Assembly (NCBI GenBank): GCA_015501585.1
Contig: JADNRY010000286.1
Coordinates: forward strand, 1 to 64,000
Length of the DNA stretch: 64,000 bases
Direction: 5' to 3'
From: Rhodocollybia butyracea
Lineage: Eukaryota; Basidiomycota; Agaricomycetes; Agaricales; Omphalotaceae
The stretch's first letter is position 1. Each line of letters starts with the position of its first letter. A model generated the notes under the pieces. The model made no database searches. It was given only the letters and a program-made list of their open reading frames with translations, and had not been told where the DNA came from. Positions 31,250 through 42,418 of the stretch are shown one piece after another. The position numbers and the translations under genes were made by a program.

Positions 31250-32640
31250 TATTGCATAAATAAGGATTGATTGCCTTTTCCTGGATGGCTTGCACTAAAC
31301 GATCCTGAAAGCCAACGGTTTACGAATTTGGAGAAACGTCTCCGATGGAATTCATGCAGCACTACTGAATCTTGGTAAGGTAGATCTAATATGAGGAGAG
31401 AAAGACAACGACAGGACGAAATGCAAAGAAAAAAGTTGTGCAATAAGTGAGCAAAACCGATCAAACAACAAACAAGCGACGGAGGGAGAGAGAGGATGGG
31501 AGAGAGAGGACAGTATGCAGATATGCATGAGTAACCACAACCCATAACCAGGGAGAAAGGCGTTGTTCCACCAGTTCGAGGAGGTGGTGTTCTGCCTGGC
31601 TTTGGTGAGTGAACTTGGCACGGGTTTCTGCGTTGCTACTCCGCTCGACACCAGCCTCGGCAGTGGGAACCGGACACGACTGGAGGACACTAACGACACT
31701 CTTCAATGACTCCATCTCCTTCTGTACCTCACCCAACAGCCTATCCGTCTTCTGGTTAATCACCGACTCCACTTTACTCACCTTCCCCACCCTACCACTC
31801 TCCTACTTGACGATCCCCTCCAACTGTCCCCTCCAACTCAACCCTGCCCTGCTCCCCATTCGCAGTCTTCGCCCTCGCCTGTTTGTTCTCCAAAACCAAC
31901 AAAGCAGACTCTATGACTTTCAGCCTCGCAATGAGCTGTTCGATATTCTATGCCGGCATACCCGGCGGGGTGTCAGTCCAACAAGCGATTCCCGCAACAT
32001 ACATACTTCCCAAACGATAGTCGCCGCGATGATGAAATACGAGAGCAAGCCAAGAGGAACATTTGATAGCAGGTGTATCGGCGAAAGTATAAACGCGCTA
32101 ACTCCTCTCCCTAATGCCTGACCAACAAGGTGGAATACGAAGGAAACACCTGAAACGAAGAGGCGGAATACGAGAAACGTCACGGGCGCATGGATGATAG
32201 TGACGCGTCGTACGAGTATGAGTCGTCGGGTCGGCCGATTTCCGGATCTTCGGGGATAGCGTCGAGATTTAGGGAGTGTGAGGTGTCAAGAGAATTGTCT
32301 GCTAGAACTTGGGAGCGTTATTGTGATTGTACATGGGCGTCGGAGAAGAGCGGGGACAGAATTGCGCGGTACAGAGGCCTGATGGGATTAATGTTACTTG
32401 CCTCTGCTTTTCTACCACTTTCTTCTTCTTCTTTTTATCATCAGCTCCTCCTGCTCTGCCCTTTCTCCTTGTCGTCTTCTTTCTCGGCGGCTTGAAAGAT
32501 TGTACTTGCGAGGTAGACAGAATGCATAGGCAGAAGCATGATGGAAAAACTCAGTGCAATAAGTGCGAGTCTATGTTGAATCGGCAAAGAGTCAGAAGCA
32601 GAGTCGAACGGGCGCCAAATATGGCGCCTCTGAGATTCCA
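31250..32640 (-). pseudogene. SUN gene, copy B4: SUN domain deleted
   Basis: From the right the first exon is LPIQHRLALIALSF (the ATG of copy B2 is TTG here, near 32583), then YLASTIFQAAEKEDDKEK. The donor is near 32390 and an acidic exon lies near 32230. The membrane part (VTFLVFRLFVSGVSFVFHLV and VPLGLLSYFIIAATIVWEV) is at about 32000-32180, followed by heptad-rich sequence (about 31640-31800, TDRLLGEVQKEMESLKSVV). At about 31545 the coiled coil joins directly to the 3' flank shared by all copies, so about 0.8 kb encoding the SUN domain is missing. The 5' GCGCC palindrome (32611-32628) is intact. Confidence 0.68.
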
Positions 32641-32680
32641 TGATAAGCCGCCTTAGGACTTATCTTATCTCGATCTTTTA
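32611..32680. promoter_or_regulatory. Conserved 5' element of SUN copy B4 (best copy)
   Basis: GGCGCCAAATATGGCGCC at 32611-32628 has two perfect GGCGCC arms around AAATAT. It is followed by GATAAGCCGCC and CTTATCTTATCTCGATC. It sits next to the leader exon and is the reference form of this element. Confidence 0.5.
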
Positions 32681-32689
32681 CATAACAGA

Positions 32690-33110
32690 TCAACATCAAA
32701 CGGACCCAAAGAGCAGGGCTACTGAATCGACCTTCCGTTGATCATTTTGACAAAAATTTGATAGCTTCGTGCATGAATTTAGTACTTGGGTCCAAATGAA
32801 GATTAAGCAAAAGTGGACTTGTGGATGAAATGGAAATTCCGGAACAATTCCGGAGAGCATAAGATGGGATCGAAAGTCGTTGCACATTGCACCGATAGAA
32901 CATGTTCTGGAATTTCAAAGCTAGCATGACACCGACAAGAGAGAAGTGCTGGGGATTATCAGGGTGTAATTGTAAATGAGAACAGTGGTGCGAAACATGC
33001 CACGGGCGAGGGAACCACATAGAAGACGAATAAGAGAGTGATGTTAACAGACATTCTTTACTGGCAGGATAAATTGTGGCGTAGGTGAATTGAGATGGCG
33101 AGAGCATTTC
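32690..33110 (-). other. Conserved module segment C, copy 4
   Basis: This segment matches 8830-9470 (GATAGAACATGTTCTGGAA, CACCGACAAGAGAGAAGTGC, AAATTGTGGCGTAGGTGAA). The minus strand has VNITLLFVFYVV, a short hydrophobic run. No stable product is evident. Confidence 0.4.
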
Positions 33111-33543
33111 GGGGTTCCAAACGTCTCCTTAGTAGGCGTAGCTTGTGCATATTATCAAGGTCGTTGTGTGATTTCAATGGTCTGATGGACAGATTGAGAC
33201 TCGAAGAGGGTAGGCGGTAATTATAACGGGATCTTAAGAGCCGGGTGAGTTGGGTATTGACATTACCCGGTTGGATCCGGGGGTGCACAAGAGATCAAGT
33301 TTGCATACTGCATTGGTACCACGGTGACATTTCGAGGGCATGGGTTTCCCCTATCTAAACCAAAGATGGATTGTCAGCGGTGATGTTTCGAAGACTTAAA
33401 TATTCGAGATATTCAAGAATCAGGCTAATCGTTGTCCTTGTCTATTTGTTTAATCTTACTTGATCAACAGGCACTACCCTGTAAGCTCGAGTCTTTCTCT
33501 TGCAGCCAATGCTTTTTCTTATCTGATTCCGCCCTGCAGTGCT

Positions 33544-35198
33544 ATGTCATATACCACTTCGTTTGTTAGTAAGCCCTTGAACACGGCCGAGGGGTCGTTA
33601 GAACTTCCGAGAGTCCCCCTCCTCAAAGGAAAATCGAACATCGAGGAATGGAAAAAGATGCTCATCCAAACACTCGCAGTCCACGGCCTTGAGGACTATG
33701 TTCAGAAAGAAGTCCCCGAACCTGTGGACCCACCATATGGGGACAATGGAAGTGTGATCTAGGCAAGGTCAATTTACTTATCAAAAGATCCATCCCACTC
33801 GTCCAGAACACTCTTGAAGCAGCTGGATGTAGTCGAATTACAGAAGACCCAAAGGCTCTTTACGAGCTTATCCAACGAGTCATTCAGAATGTGTCTGCAG
33901 ATGCAACTGGAGACATGATCACAGAATTAGGTGCTGTTATGGCATTGATCGATATGTGTCCCCTTCCTGACAAGCTGACCCCATTCGATGGTGATAAGGC
34001 TCGATTCGAAAACTTCTGTATGCGCCTTGGTGGTTTTGGGGAACTAGAGTACGATTTGAGAGGGGCGTGCTCATTCTTAAGTGCGGTGAAAGCGGGATTC
34101 CTGACACCGACCCCAGAGCCTGATGCCCCTGCACCTCACACGACCTATCCACGCTTAAGACCCACGCAGCGCGTGGGCTCGGGGGGTGGGCTTTTACCCT
34201 TACCAACTTCGGGAAGCGCTGATGGCCCGGGCTCCCACAGACAGTGAAAGAAGCCAATTGGCCCACAGGCCTGGTGTTTCGAATGTTGGTACCACTGGCG
34301 CGGATAGCGTCTTGGGTTGTGAGGCCCTCCCCACGTTTGGTACTACGGTCGAACACTCCATGGCGAGGCCGAGTTACGAGAGTGGTGGGCCCGCTGGATA
34401 AACGTGCGTCGAAACAGCTACCTACCAGGGTCTGCACGAGCTATTAGTAGCGAACTGACCCCCATACCGCCACTTGGACCGTCAAGCCACTTCACAAGGG
34501 ATGACGCCATGCGGGTAGCTCTAAATTACTATCTCCGAGCCACCATTCCAGTAGTGTCATTCACAGAATACAATGCTCGGCAGCATATAGCCACATTGAT
34601 CTTTGCCAGCAGCATACCGTTGAATGAGGAAGGGGATATGGGCCTGCATGAGGCGGGATACCTCATTCAAACGTCTGCCCAATTGCTGGACCTCTTTGAT
34701 CCAGCGACGTATACATCATACCGGCACGGCGGCCCATTCGCTGGACCCGGAGCAGAGCTACTGACTGCTACCTTGGACGCGATGGAAGAAGCCATAAAAT
34801 CTTACACGCTGACAGGAGCTTCTTGCATTATATGCTTCTTATATGTTGTCTGTTCGACTCGCCATAGGAAACTGTACTATGATAATCGACCCATGGCCAG
34901 AAACCTTGCTACCCACGTAGGCAAGATAGACTACGACAACCCCTTCGTTGGGCTAGTACACACCGTTATCAGCGAGCCTGGACCAACGTTCGCGTTGTGG
35001 GAAAAATCTGTCGACTTGCATCTACAGAGAATATATGATTGGCTGCATGGTTTGCCTCCAAACACTGCTGGTTTTACTACAGCAACCAATGCTTTAGACA
35101 TGGGTGGCTCTGTATGCAACCTTATGCGCCAACTCGTGGGTCCCTACTTGGTAACTGATCGCGCAGTGCCCCCACTCTGTAGCTACTTTACACTGTGA
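33544..35198 (+). pseudogene. Gene A copy 5, several frameshifts
   Basis: The gene starts at the conserved ATG at 33544 after a 59-nt leader intron (33481-33539). The frame breaks at about 33735 (a base is missing in GTGGACCCACCATATGG compared with other copies), again near 34165 at the ACGCAGCGCGTGGG stretch, and once more before 34404. The C-terminal half (34404-35198) is open and normal, with YNARQHIATLIF, ATYTSYRHGGPFAGPGAELL (Trp to Arg in a block otherwise constant), VCSTRHRKLYYDNRP and the ending PPLCSYFTL. The copy still spans full length. Confidence 0.8.
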
Positions 35199-35499
35199 GC
35201 ACCTCACAATAGCATCCGGCTATCGCAAGGGGCTACTGTCATCTGTCACTAGAAATCTGAACGAGAAGAGACTCAATGTTCAATGTTGAACTTGTACATG
35301 TACTTTTCATTTGGTTACATATTTTGTTTCTTGTATTTTACAAATTTAGGTGTTTTTGACAACACTTTGTGAATTGAAAGGAACGTCCGATGGAATTTAT
35401 TCGGCACTACTGAATCCTGTATAAGGCAGATCTACTGTAGCGACAGAGACAGGACAAAATGCTGATTGAGCATGATTACACCAAGCTTGTCCATGCGAG

Positions 35500-35938
35500 A
35501 CCCAGCCTCCTCCCATGTACCCGCATCCTATACACATACATATAATCATCCATCCCCCAATTACTCCTCACTTTCAACACCACAATCCCAAAATCAACCC
35601 CAACTCCCTAATCTCCGGAAACTCACGAAACGTCTGCATATGCTTCGTCTCGTAAATGTTATACACAAACGACGCAATGCGGAGGTACATCAGGTTCTTC
35701 GACAGCATCGAAGGATATGCAGGTTCCTGATGTTCTCCGCTGGTATACCCGGCGGTGTATACTGTGACAACGAAGACCACGAAGGGAGAGAAGGCAGCGA
35801 AAACTGGGGCGTCAATCCAACAAGCGGTTCCCGGAACATCCATGCTGCCCAGACAATAGTCGCTGCGACGACGAAATACAAGAATAATCCAAGAGGAACC
35901 TTTGATAGGAAGTGTATTGGGGATAGTATAATATCAGT
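35500..35938 (-). pseudogene. SUN gene, copy B5a: C-terminal tail fused to membrane exon
   Basis: The end of a SUN domain (YIRIASFVYNIYETKHMQTF, about 35620-35715) is joined at about 35728 directly to the membrane part (IPAENI, then VPLGLFLYFVVAATIVWAA, about 35740-35930). The coiled coil and most of the SUN domain are missing. At about 35938 it runs into the 3' flank of the next copy. It is a deletion product of two neighbouring copies. Confidence 0.62.
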
Positions 35939-36113
35939 CATCATCAACCCATAACCAGGTAGAAGGGGATACATATATACAAGCAGCCACTAAAAAAACA
36001 GAACAGTAAAGACAAAGAGGGCATTCAAAAACAATAAAGAAAAGAAAAGATTGTATGTAAGTAGAACAAAATAAAGAGTAGTTACATTTCGTTGAGTTGG
36101 CTGACGCCTTCAG

Positions 36114-38800
36114 CTATAACACAATTGCCATCTCCTCCACCAACAACCCCGGCATCTCCTCCAGCCTCCTCCCATGCATCCGACTGCGCCGCGGGCAAAT
36201 GAAGGTGTGGGGGATGGTGGAGGGGAAGGAGAATATCATCAAGGTGCGGGAGTGGTTGAAGGAGAAGGAGGCGAGGAGGCAGGATGTGAGGGAGCGAAGA
36301 TAGAGGGGAGAGGTGGTTTTGGAAGATGAGGATGAGGAGCCTGCGAATCCGTTGACGCTGCCAAAGAACCCGATGTACATCCACATTGCATCATTTGCGT
36401 ATAACATCTACAACACGAAGCATGTGCAGACGTTTCCTGTGTTTCGGAGATCGGGAAGCTTGGAGTAAATTGGGGTTGGATGATTATACGTGCATGTATA
36501 GGATGCCATATATCATATGCCACCTCCCTTGGTACGTGATCAATTGTTGTCCTCCACGTGTGTCGGGACAGCAAGTGCTATGCCGACTTGACCCTCCTGG
36601 CCTTTGAATGGCCAGCATAACTCGTTCGAGTTGTCGGGGTGTAACACCAATACTGGAGATCGACCCACGGCGTACCCAATGTGTCAGAAGTGTAATGCGT
36701 GCGCCCCCAGAATGGAGAGCGTATTCTGGACATGCGAGCACATCTTTAGAGTATAGGGAGAGGCTGTCGTCGACAAGGTGGGTAATGAGGGATGTGCGTG
36801 CAGTCGGAAGATTTGATGGTGAGGCCTTTTTTGGAGGTGGACTTTGTTCGCAGAGGTAGTGTTCTTGCTGGTTTTGGTGAGTGCGTTCTTCGCTACGTCG
36901 AGAGCTTCCTTGATGCCTCCCTTGAATGATCCAAAGTGTTCCTGGAGTGCGGCCAACTTGGCACGGGCTTCTTCGTCGTTACCGCTATGCTCGACACCAG
37001 CCTCGGCAGTGGGAACAGGACGTGACTGGAGGCATCTCCTTCTGCACCTCACCTGGCAACCTATCCGTCTTCTAGTTAATCACCGGCTCGTCTTTACTAG
37101 CCTCCCACCGTCCCATCCGTCCAACCAGCTCAACCCTCCCTGCTACCCATTCGCAGTCCCCGCCCTCGTCTGCTCATTCTCCATGACCAGCGTGGACAAC
37201 ATAGATTCTATAACATTCCACCTCGCATTAAGCTGTTCGATATTCTCCGCTGGTATACCCGGCGAGGTATACTGCAGCGCCGAAGACCACGAAGGGAGAG
37301 GAGGGAGAGAAAACTGCGGTGTCGGTCCAACAAGCAGTTCCCATAACCAAACGATATTCGCCGCGACGATGAACTACGAGAACAACCCAAGAGGAACCTT
37401 CAATAGCAGGTGTATCGCGGATAGTATCGACACGTTGACTGCTTTGCCTAATGTCCTACCACCAAGGTGGGATACAGAAGAAACACCGGAAACGAAGAGG
37501 CGGAATAGCGTAAAGACGAGGGAACCTGATTTTCCTCCTAGACCGCGCATGGGTGATAATGAAGTGTCGTCGTACGAGTACGAGTTGTCATTAGACTGGC
37601 CGATTTCTGGATTTTCGGGGATAGTGTCGAGGTTTAGGGAATGTGAGGTGTCGAGAGAGCTGTCTGCGGGAACTTGGGAGCCTTGTCGTGATTGTGGGCG
37701 CCGCAGAGGAGTAAGAACAGAGTTGCGTGGTACAGAGGCTCGATGGAATGGGGAAGCGTGCTATGTAAAAGTATCTGTAGGTGAAAAAAAAAGGATTTAA
37801 TGTGACTTACCTCTTCTCCATCGCAATTCGCATTCCCGCCCTTTTTCCTCGTCGTCTTCTTTCTGCGTTTCTCTGGCCCGACTGTATTCTGACGTCGACT
37901 CGAGTTCTATGCAATTCATTTGATGTGTAGCGTTGATTCGTTCAGATGATGCGCGATGAAGATAAATTCCTCTCGTACTCCTGAAACTCCCTATCTTCTG
38001 TAGAATAGTCATAACTACCGTTTACATTCCCGTTTGGCTCGTGTTCCCACACGCGAACAAAGCAGATACGCCCTAGGAAGCAGGAAGTTTTCTGGATAGC
38101 GGCCTGAGCAAGATTCATGAGTTGGTTCAGAGAGAAGGGACTTTGCTCTCGTGATTCCTCCGCTTCCGAGTCAGGAACAATACTCTTGGACAAGCGGTTT
38201 TGCTCTGGCGCCAAGACAACTTGGAGGAGCATCTATTCATCTCGTGTTTGATGATGAGTCCGAGATTCGTATTCTACAGACGTGCCGCTGAGCGTGAGCC
38301 GGAAGCCCATGAGGAATTGGGATTGTTGGTGTTCATTTCAGTGGCTTGGAAGATTGCACTTGCAACGTTGACGGTGGTATCATGTATGGCCCACTTTTCG
38401 GGATATAGATTCGAGTTATTGTTGTCACTGCGATCGGGTTCGAGGCGTTCACGCGAGGATGTAGCTTTTGGCGGTGATCGAGGACCCATTGAATATTCAG
38501 TGCTGGAGCACTGTAGAAAAGATTAAGAGAAAAGGAGAAACTGTTAGATTGATTAGAACTAGAACCAACCCGTAAGCGTAAGAAATTGGAGGAATCCGCT
38601 GGGGATTTGGTTTTGCTCCGTTCGACAGTGGTTTACCTAGAAATGTCACGGTGTTGTGATCGAGTCGTCTGCCTTGGCCAAGTGGGTTAGCTCCGAAGCT
38701 CATACACTGACATACAGGTCTTTGAGACCAAAGTTCGTTTACAGAGCGGAGAAGTAGAGATTGTAGCGGTAAATGGTGAACAAGCGCTTCTGACAAAACA
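36114..38800 (-). pseudogene. SUN-domain protein, copy B5b: longest copy, with internal micro-inversion
   Basis: From the right there is an upstream block (ALVHHLPLQSLLLRSVNELW, near 38770), VNVASAIFQATE (near 38350), and SKSIVPDSEAEESREQSPFS with LAQAAIQ (about 38110-38200). Then come a donor near 37810, an acidic exon (near 37600), a membrane part (about 37390-37480), heptad-rich sequence (about 36880-37200) and a SUN domain. In the SUN domain IDHVPREVAYDI (near 36520) is followed by about 325 bp in inverse orientation, where the plus strand reads APRQ-like then MKVWGMVEGKENIIKVREWL. The true C-terminus RMHGRRLEEMP resumes on the minus strand at 36180 and stops at 36114. Without the inversion this would be the most complete copy. 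Confidence 0.7.
36176..36506. other. Micro-inversion inside SUN domain of copy B5b
   Basis: The SUN-coding sequence between these points reads on the plus strand while its flanks read on the minus strand. The breakpoints coincide with GCATCC at 36176-36181 and its complement GGATGC at 36501-36506. In copies B1 and B2 the matching place has CATCCTATA joined to the normal flank. The 6-bp inverted repeat probably mediated the event. Confidence 0.8.
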
Positions 38801-38992
38801 TGAACAAAGTCTATGTATATATTTGGAAGGTCAAAGCTGTTTCTATTGTCCCAAAGAAAACAAAGACTTTTTCATTGTCCGACTTGTGCAGGTCAAAGAC
38901 TAAGTAGTGTAACGTATCCAACATTCAGGCCCTCCTCGCTCTGCAAACTCAAGTCTGTCGTATTGACTCGGAACTTGTTAGTAGGCAAACAA

Positions 38993-39060
38993 GGACATTA
39001 GTGGTGCGTGCGTGCGTTGGTCAACCTCAAGCGCGCAGGTTCGAATCCCTGGTTGTTCTT
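38993..39060 (+). other. tRNA-like sequence 1b
   Basis: This is a copy of the 24457-24540 sequence. It has the shared GGACA start, TTGGTCAAC, a B-box-like GGTTCGAATCC (39038-39048) and GTTGTTC at the end. It lies at the same distance from the long-form SUN 5' region as its partner. Confidence 0.35.
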
Positions 39061-39242
39061 GAGTAAGTTCTCCACGTATACATTTTGAGCGTTTTTTTTT
39101 ACTATTTATAGTATTAAATCATACATTCTCGGCGCCATTGGGAGGTGTTTCCTGGCTTCTCAAATCACTATTGCTATTGCTCTGATAACCGCAATTATTC
39201 AGTCAGTGTCAGTGCTATGGTCAAAATATGACAATGAACAAC

Positions 39243-39335
39243 AAGTCCCTTGTAGCCTAGTGGGTATGATCTGCAGTGGCAGGGGTTTTCAATATAAAAC
39301 CAATATAAAACACGGGTTCGATTCCCTTGCTGGGA
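39243..39335 (+). other. tRNA-like sequence 2c
   Basis: TAGCCTAGTGG (39253-39263) and GGTTCGATTCC (39315-39325) match the copies at 24813 and 25310. A short internal duplication (CAATATAAAAC twice) lengthens the middle. It is probably a tRNA-derived repeat. Confidence 0.4.
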
Positions 39336-39439
39336 TATAGGTGCAAAATGAGGAAGAAAGCCTTTTCACATAATCTTTTTGACGTATTTCTTGTCCTGAA
39401 AACAGAGTCAATGCTACTATAAAGAAGATTCGGAATCCA

Positions 39440-40380
39440 TAGATGTCTCTGCGTCTCATTTATCTTTACAACAGTTTTTTTTGAGTTGAAGTGTTTTCAT
39501 TATGACTGGTCCCAAGGGGACTTATTTTCAGATAAGACAGTGGCAAGGCAATCAAACCAGCTGAGAACGTGAGAGTGTTATTCCCCGCTCCTAGCTGCCA
39601 TCGCGTCTCTCGCATTCATATTCGTATTCACGTTTCCGACCCACCCCGAAATAGTCACTTGTTCCAGCAGCTGGACATGTCTGTCCAGTTGCTGCGGCCT
39701 GCCCCTCGCATCTCTGGGTTTCCCAGAGCTACGGCAAGTATCACACAACTGTGTGTGATTACAGAAAATACTTTGGCTGGTGGAGGCCAGTAGCCTTTCT
39801 TATCTGTCATATCATATAACTCTAGATTAGATCAATATCGACTCACGACTGGACTTCCCGAACAGGTTGACTTGCGGCTAAACCAGGGCTAACCTCATCA
39901 TTTCAGTCAGGTCAGAGCGACTAATGTTCATTGGCAGCTATCTCAATACCAATTAGCAGCAGAGTCCTTACAAAAGCAACCTCATACCATTCTCATAGGT
40001 ACCCATCCTTACCCGTCCCGCGTTCTTTTCTTGATCCCTCCGCTGAGGCACAAGTTCGGATATGCTGGGCTCCATATTGAAAATTTAATTCTATTGATCC
40101 GAGTCAAAGAACCTCCCATCCCATCCCGCACGACCACGCATCGGAATTGGCTGCATGTAAGTGGCCACAGGTGGCCACCCGCCTAACAACCCCTAACCCT
40201 AAACCCCGGGGTGGGTACCTTCGGCGGTTACCCGCTTGCTATGACTTGACGAAGATTGTTCGCATTTTGGGTCTAGTTGAACTATAGCAGCTCCAGATAG
40301 ATCTACACTCCCGTGCTCGGAGGAATATATGTAGTAGTGTAACTTTTCCGCAAATGGAATCGACAGTCATTCTACTGGGA
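39440..40380. other. Spacer without recognisable gene
   Basis: No gene is supported. A small palindrome (CCAGCAGCTGGACATGTC with CCAGTTGCTG) lies near 39665, and a short CCCTAACCCTAAACCCC stretch near 40190 is too short to be telomeric. Confidence 0.45.
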
Positions 40381-40632
40381 CTTGTTAGCATTGTCCAAGA
40401 GCGCAATGGGTCATGGGAGATAAGGTTTGCATACTGGATTGGCACCGATAGGCCACTTTGGTGGCAGCATTTCGAGGACTTAAATATTAACCATCTTTCT
40501 AGCGGATCTTGTTAGCAGTACTGTCCAAGAGGGCAATGGGTGGCATGAGCCCGGTATGGGAGATAAGGTTTCCATACTGGATTGGCACCAACAGGCCATT
40601 TTGGCGGTAATATTTCGAGGGCTTAAATATTC
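40381..40632. repeat. Tandemly duplicated promoter region of gene A copy 6
   Basis: A block running from CTTGTTAGCA through GTCCAAGAGNGCAATGGG, ATACTGGATTGGCACC and TTTCGAGG to CTTAAATATT occurs at 40381-40490 and again at 40508-40632. Only the second copy is followed by the start-region sequence AAGAATCAATCTCTG. The other gene A copies have this block once. Confidence 0.75.
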
Positions 40633-40806
40633 AAGAATCAATCTCTGTGTACTAAAAGACAAATTCCATCTCGTTTTATCATCTTACCTGACCAACAAGC
40701 ACCATCCTGAAAGCTCTAATCTTTCTCTCGTAACCACTGCTTTCTTCTCGTGCGCCCTCCAGTTGCGAGCTAACACGAGATGACGGTGCTAACAAAAATT
40801 TTTTAG

Positions 40807-42418
40807 ATGCCGCATACTACGTCGTTTAACATTGAGCATTCGAACACAGCCGAAAGGTTTCTAAAACCTCCGAGAGTCCCCCTTCTCAAGGGAAAATCAA
40901 ACATCGAGGAATGGAAAGACATGGTCATTCAAACAGAAGTCCCCAAACCTGTGGACCCCGCCGTACAGGGACAATGGAAGGGTGACCAGGCCAAGGTCAA
41001 TTTACTTTTCCGGGGGCCCATTCCACTCGTCCAGAGCACTCTTGAAGCGGCTGGATGGAACAGACTCACAGAGGACCCGAAGGCTCTGTACAAGCTTATC
41101 CAACGAGTCATTCCGAACGTGTCTTCAAATGCAACTGGAGACATGGTAACAGGGCTAGGTGCTGTTATGGCATTGATCAATATGTGTCCTCCTCCCGACA
41201 AGCTGACCCCATCCGATGGCGACAAGGCTCAGATGGAAGACCTCTGCATGCGCCTTGGTGGTTCCGTTGAAATAGAACCCGATTTGAGATGGGCATGCTC
41301 ATTCCTCAGTGCGGTAAAAGCGGGATTCCTGTCACCTAGCCTCGAGCTCGATGTCCCTCCACCTCACAAAAACCTATCCACGCTTGAGACCCATGGCAAC
41401 ACGTGGGCTTGGGGGGTGGGCATTTACCATTACCAACCTGGGGGAGGCACTAATGGCCCGGGCTCCTACAGATGGAAGAAGTCAAATAGCCCACAGGCCC
41501 GGGATTTCGAATGTTGGGCCCTTTAGCGCGGATATCATCTTGACTTGTGAAGCCTTGAGTCACGCTTGGTACTACGGTCTAACGGTCCACGGCGAGGCCG
41601 ACATGCGAGATTGGTGGGTCCGCTGGATAAACTTGCGTCGAAGCAGCTACCTGCCAGGGTCTGCACGAGCTACTGGTAGCCAGGTGACCCCCATACCGCC
41701 ACTTGGACCGTCGAGGCACTTCACAGGGGATGACTCCACGCGGCTTGCTCTAAATTTCTACTTACGATTTACGACCCCACTACTGTCATTTACGGAATAC
41801 ACTGCTCGGCACCATATAGCCGCAATTATGTTCGCCAGCGCCATACCATTGAGTGAGGAAGGGGATGTAGGTGTGCATGAGGCGGGATACCTCATTCAAG
41901 TCTCTGCCAATTTGTTGGACCTCTACGATCCCGCAACGTATACATCATACTGGCACGGCGGCCCATTCGCTGGTCCCGGAGCAGAGCTACTGACTGTTAC
42001 CTTGGACGGGATAGAAGAAGCTATAAAATCTTACACGCTGACTGGAGTCGCTTGCATTTTATGCTTCTTATATTCTCTCTGCTCGACTCGCCACAGGAAA
42101 CTATACTACGCTAATCAACCCGGAAACCTTGCCACACATGTGAGCAAGATAAACCCCAACAACCCCTTCGTTGGGCTAATACACGCTATCAGCGAGCCTA
42201 GACCAACATTTGCGTTGTGGGAACAATCTGTCGACTTTAATCTACAGCGAATATATGCTTGGCAGCATGATTTGTCTCCGACCACCGCTGGTTTTGCCAC
42301 AGCAACCAATGTTTTGGCCGTGGGGGGCTCTGTCCGCAACCTTATGCGCCAACTCGCGGGTCCCTATTTGGTAACCAATCGCGCAGTGCCCCCACTCTGT
42401 AGCTACTTTACATTGTGA
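40807..42418 (+). pseudogene. Gene A copy 6: deletion and frameshift
   Basis: The start is MPHTTSF at 40807. The leader intron donor is mutated (CTGAAAGC in place of CTGTAAGC at about 40708). Residues equivalent to LEVHGLEDYVQK are missing in frame (36 nt, near 40935). A base is gained in an A-run at about 41370 (CACAAAAACC against CACAAAACC elsewhere), after which the rest continues in another frame to 42418. The C-terminal half is otherwise well preserved, with ATYTSYWHGGPFAGPGAELL, CSTRHRKLYYANQP (Asp-Asn-Arg changed) and PPLCSYFTL. Confidence 0.8.

Noticed and set aside
40185..40212. Telomere-like CCCTAACCCTAAACCCC stretch
   Set aside because: It contains only about two units and lies in ordinary spacer, so chance is enough to explain it.
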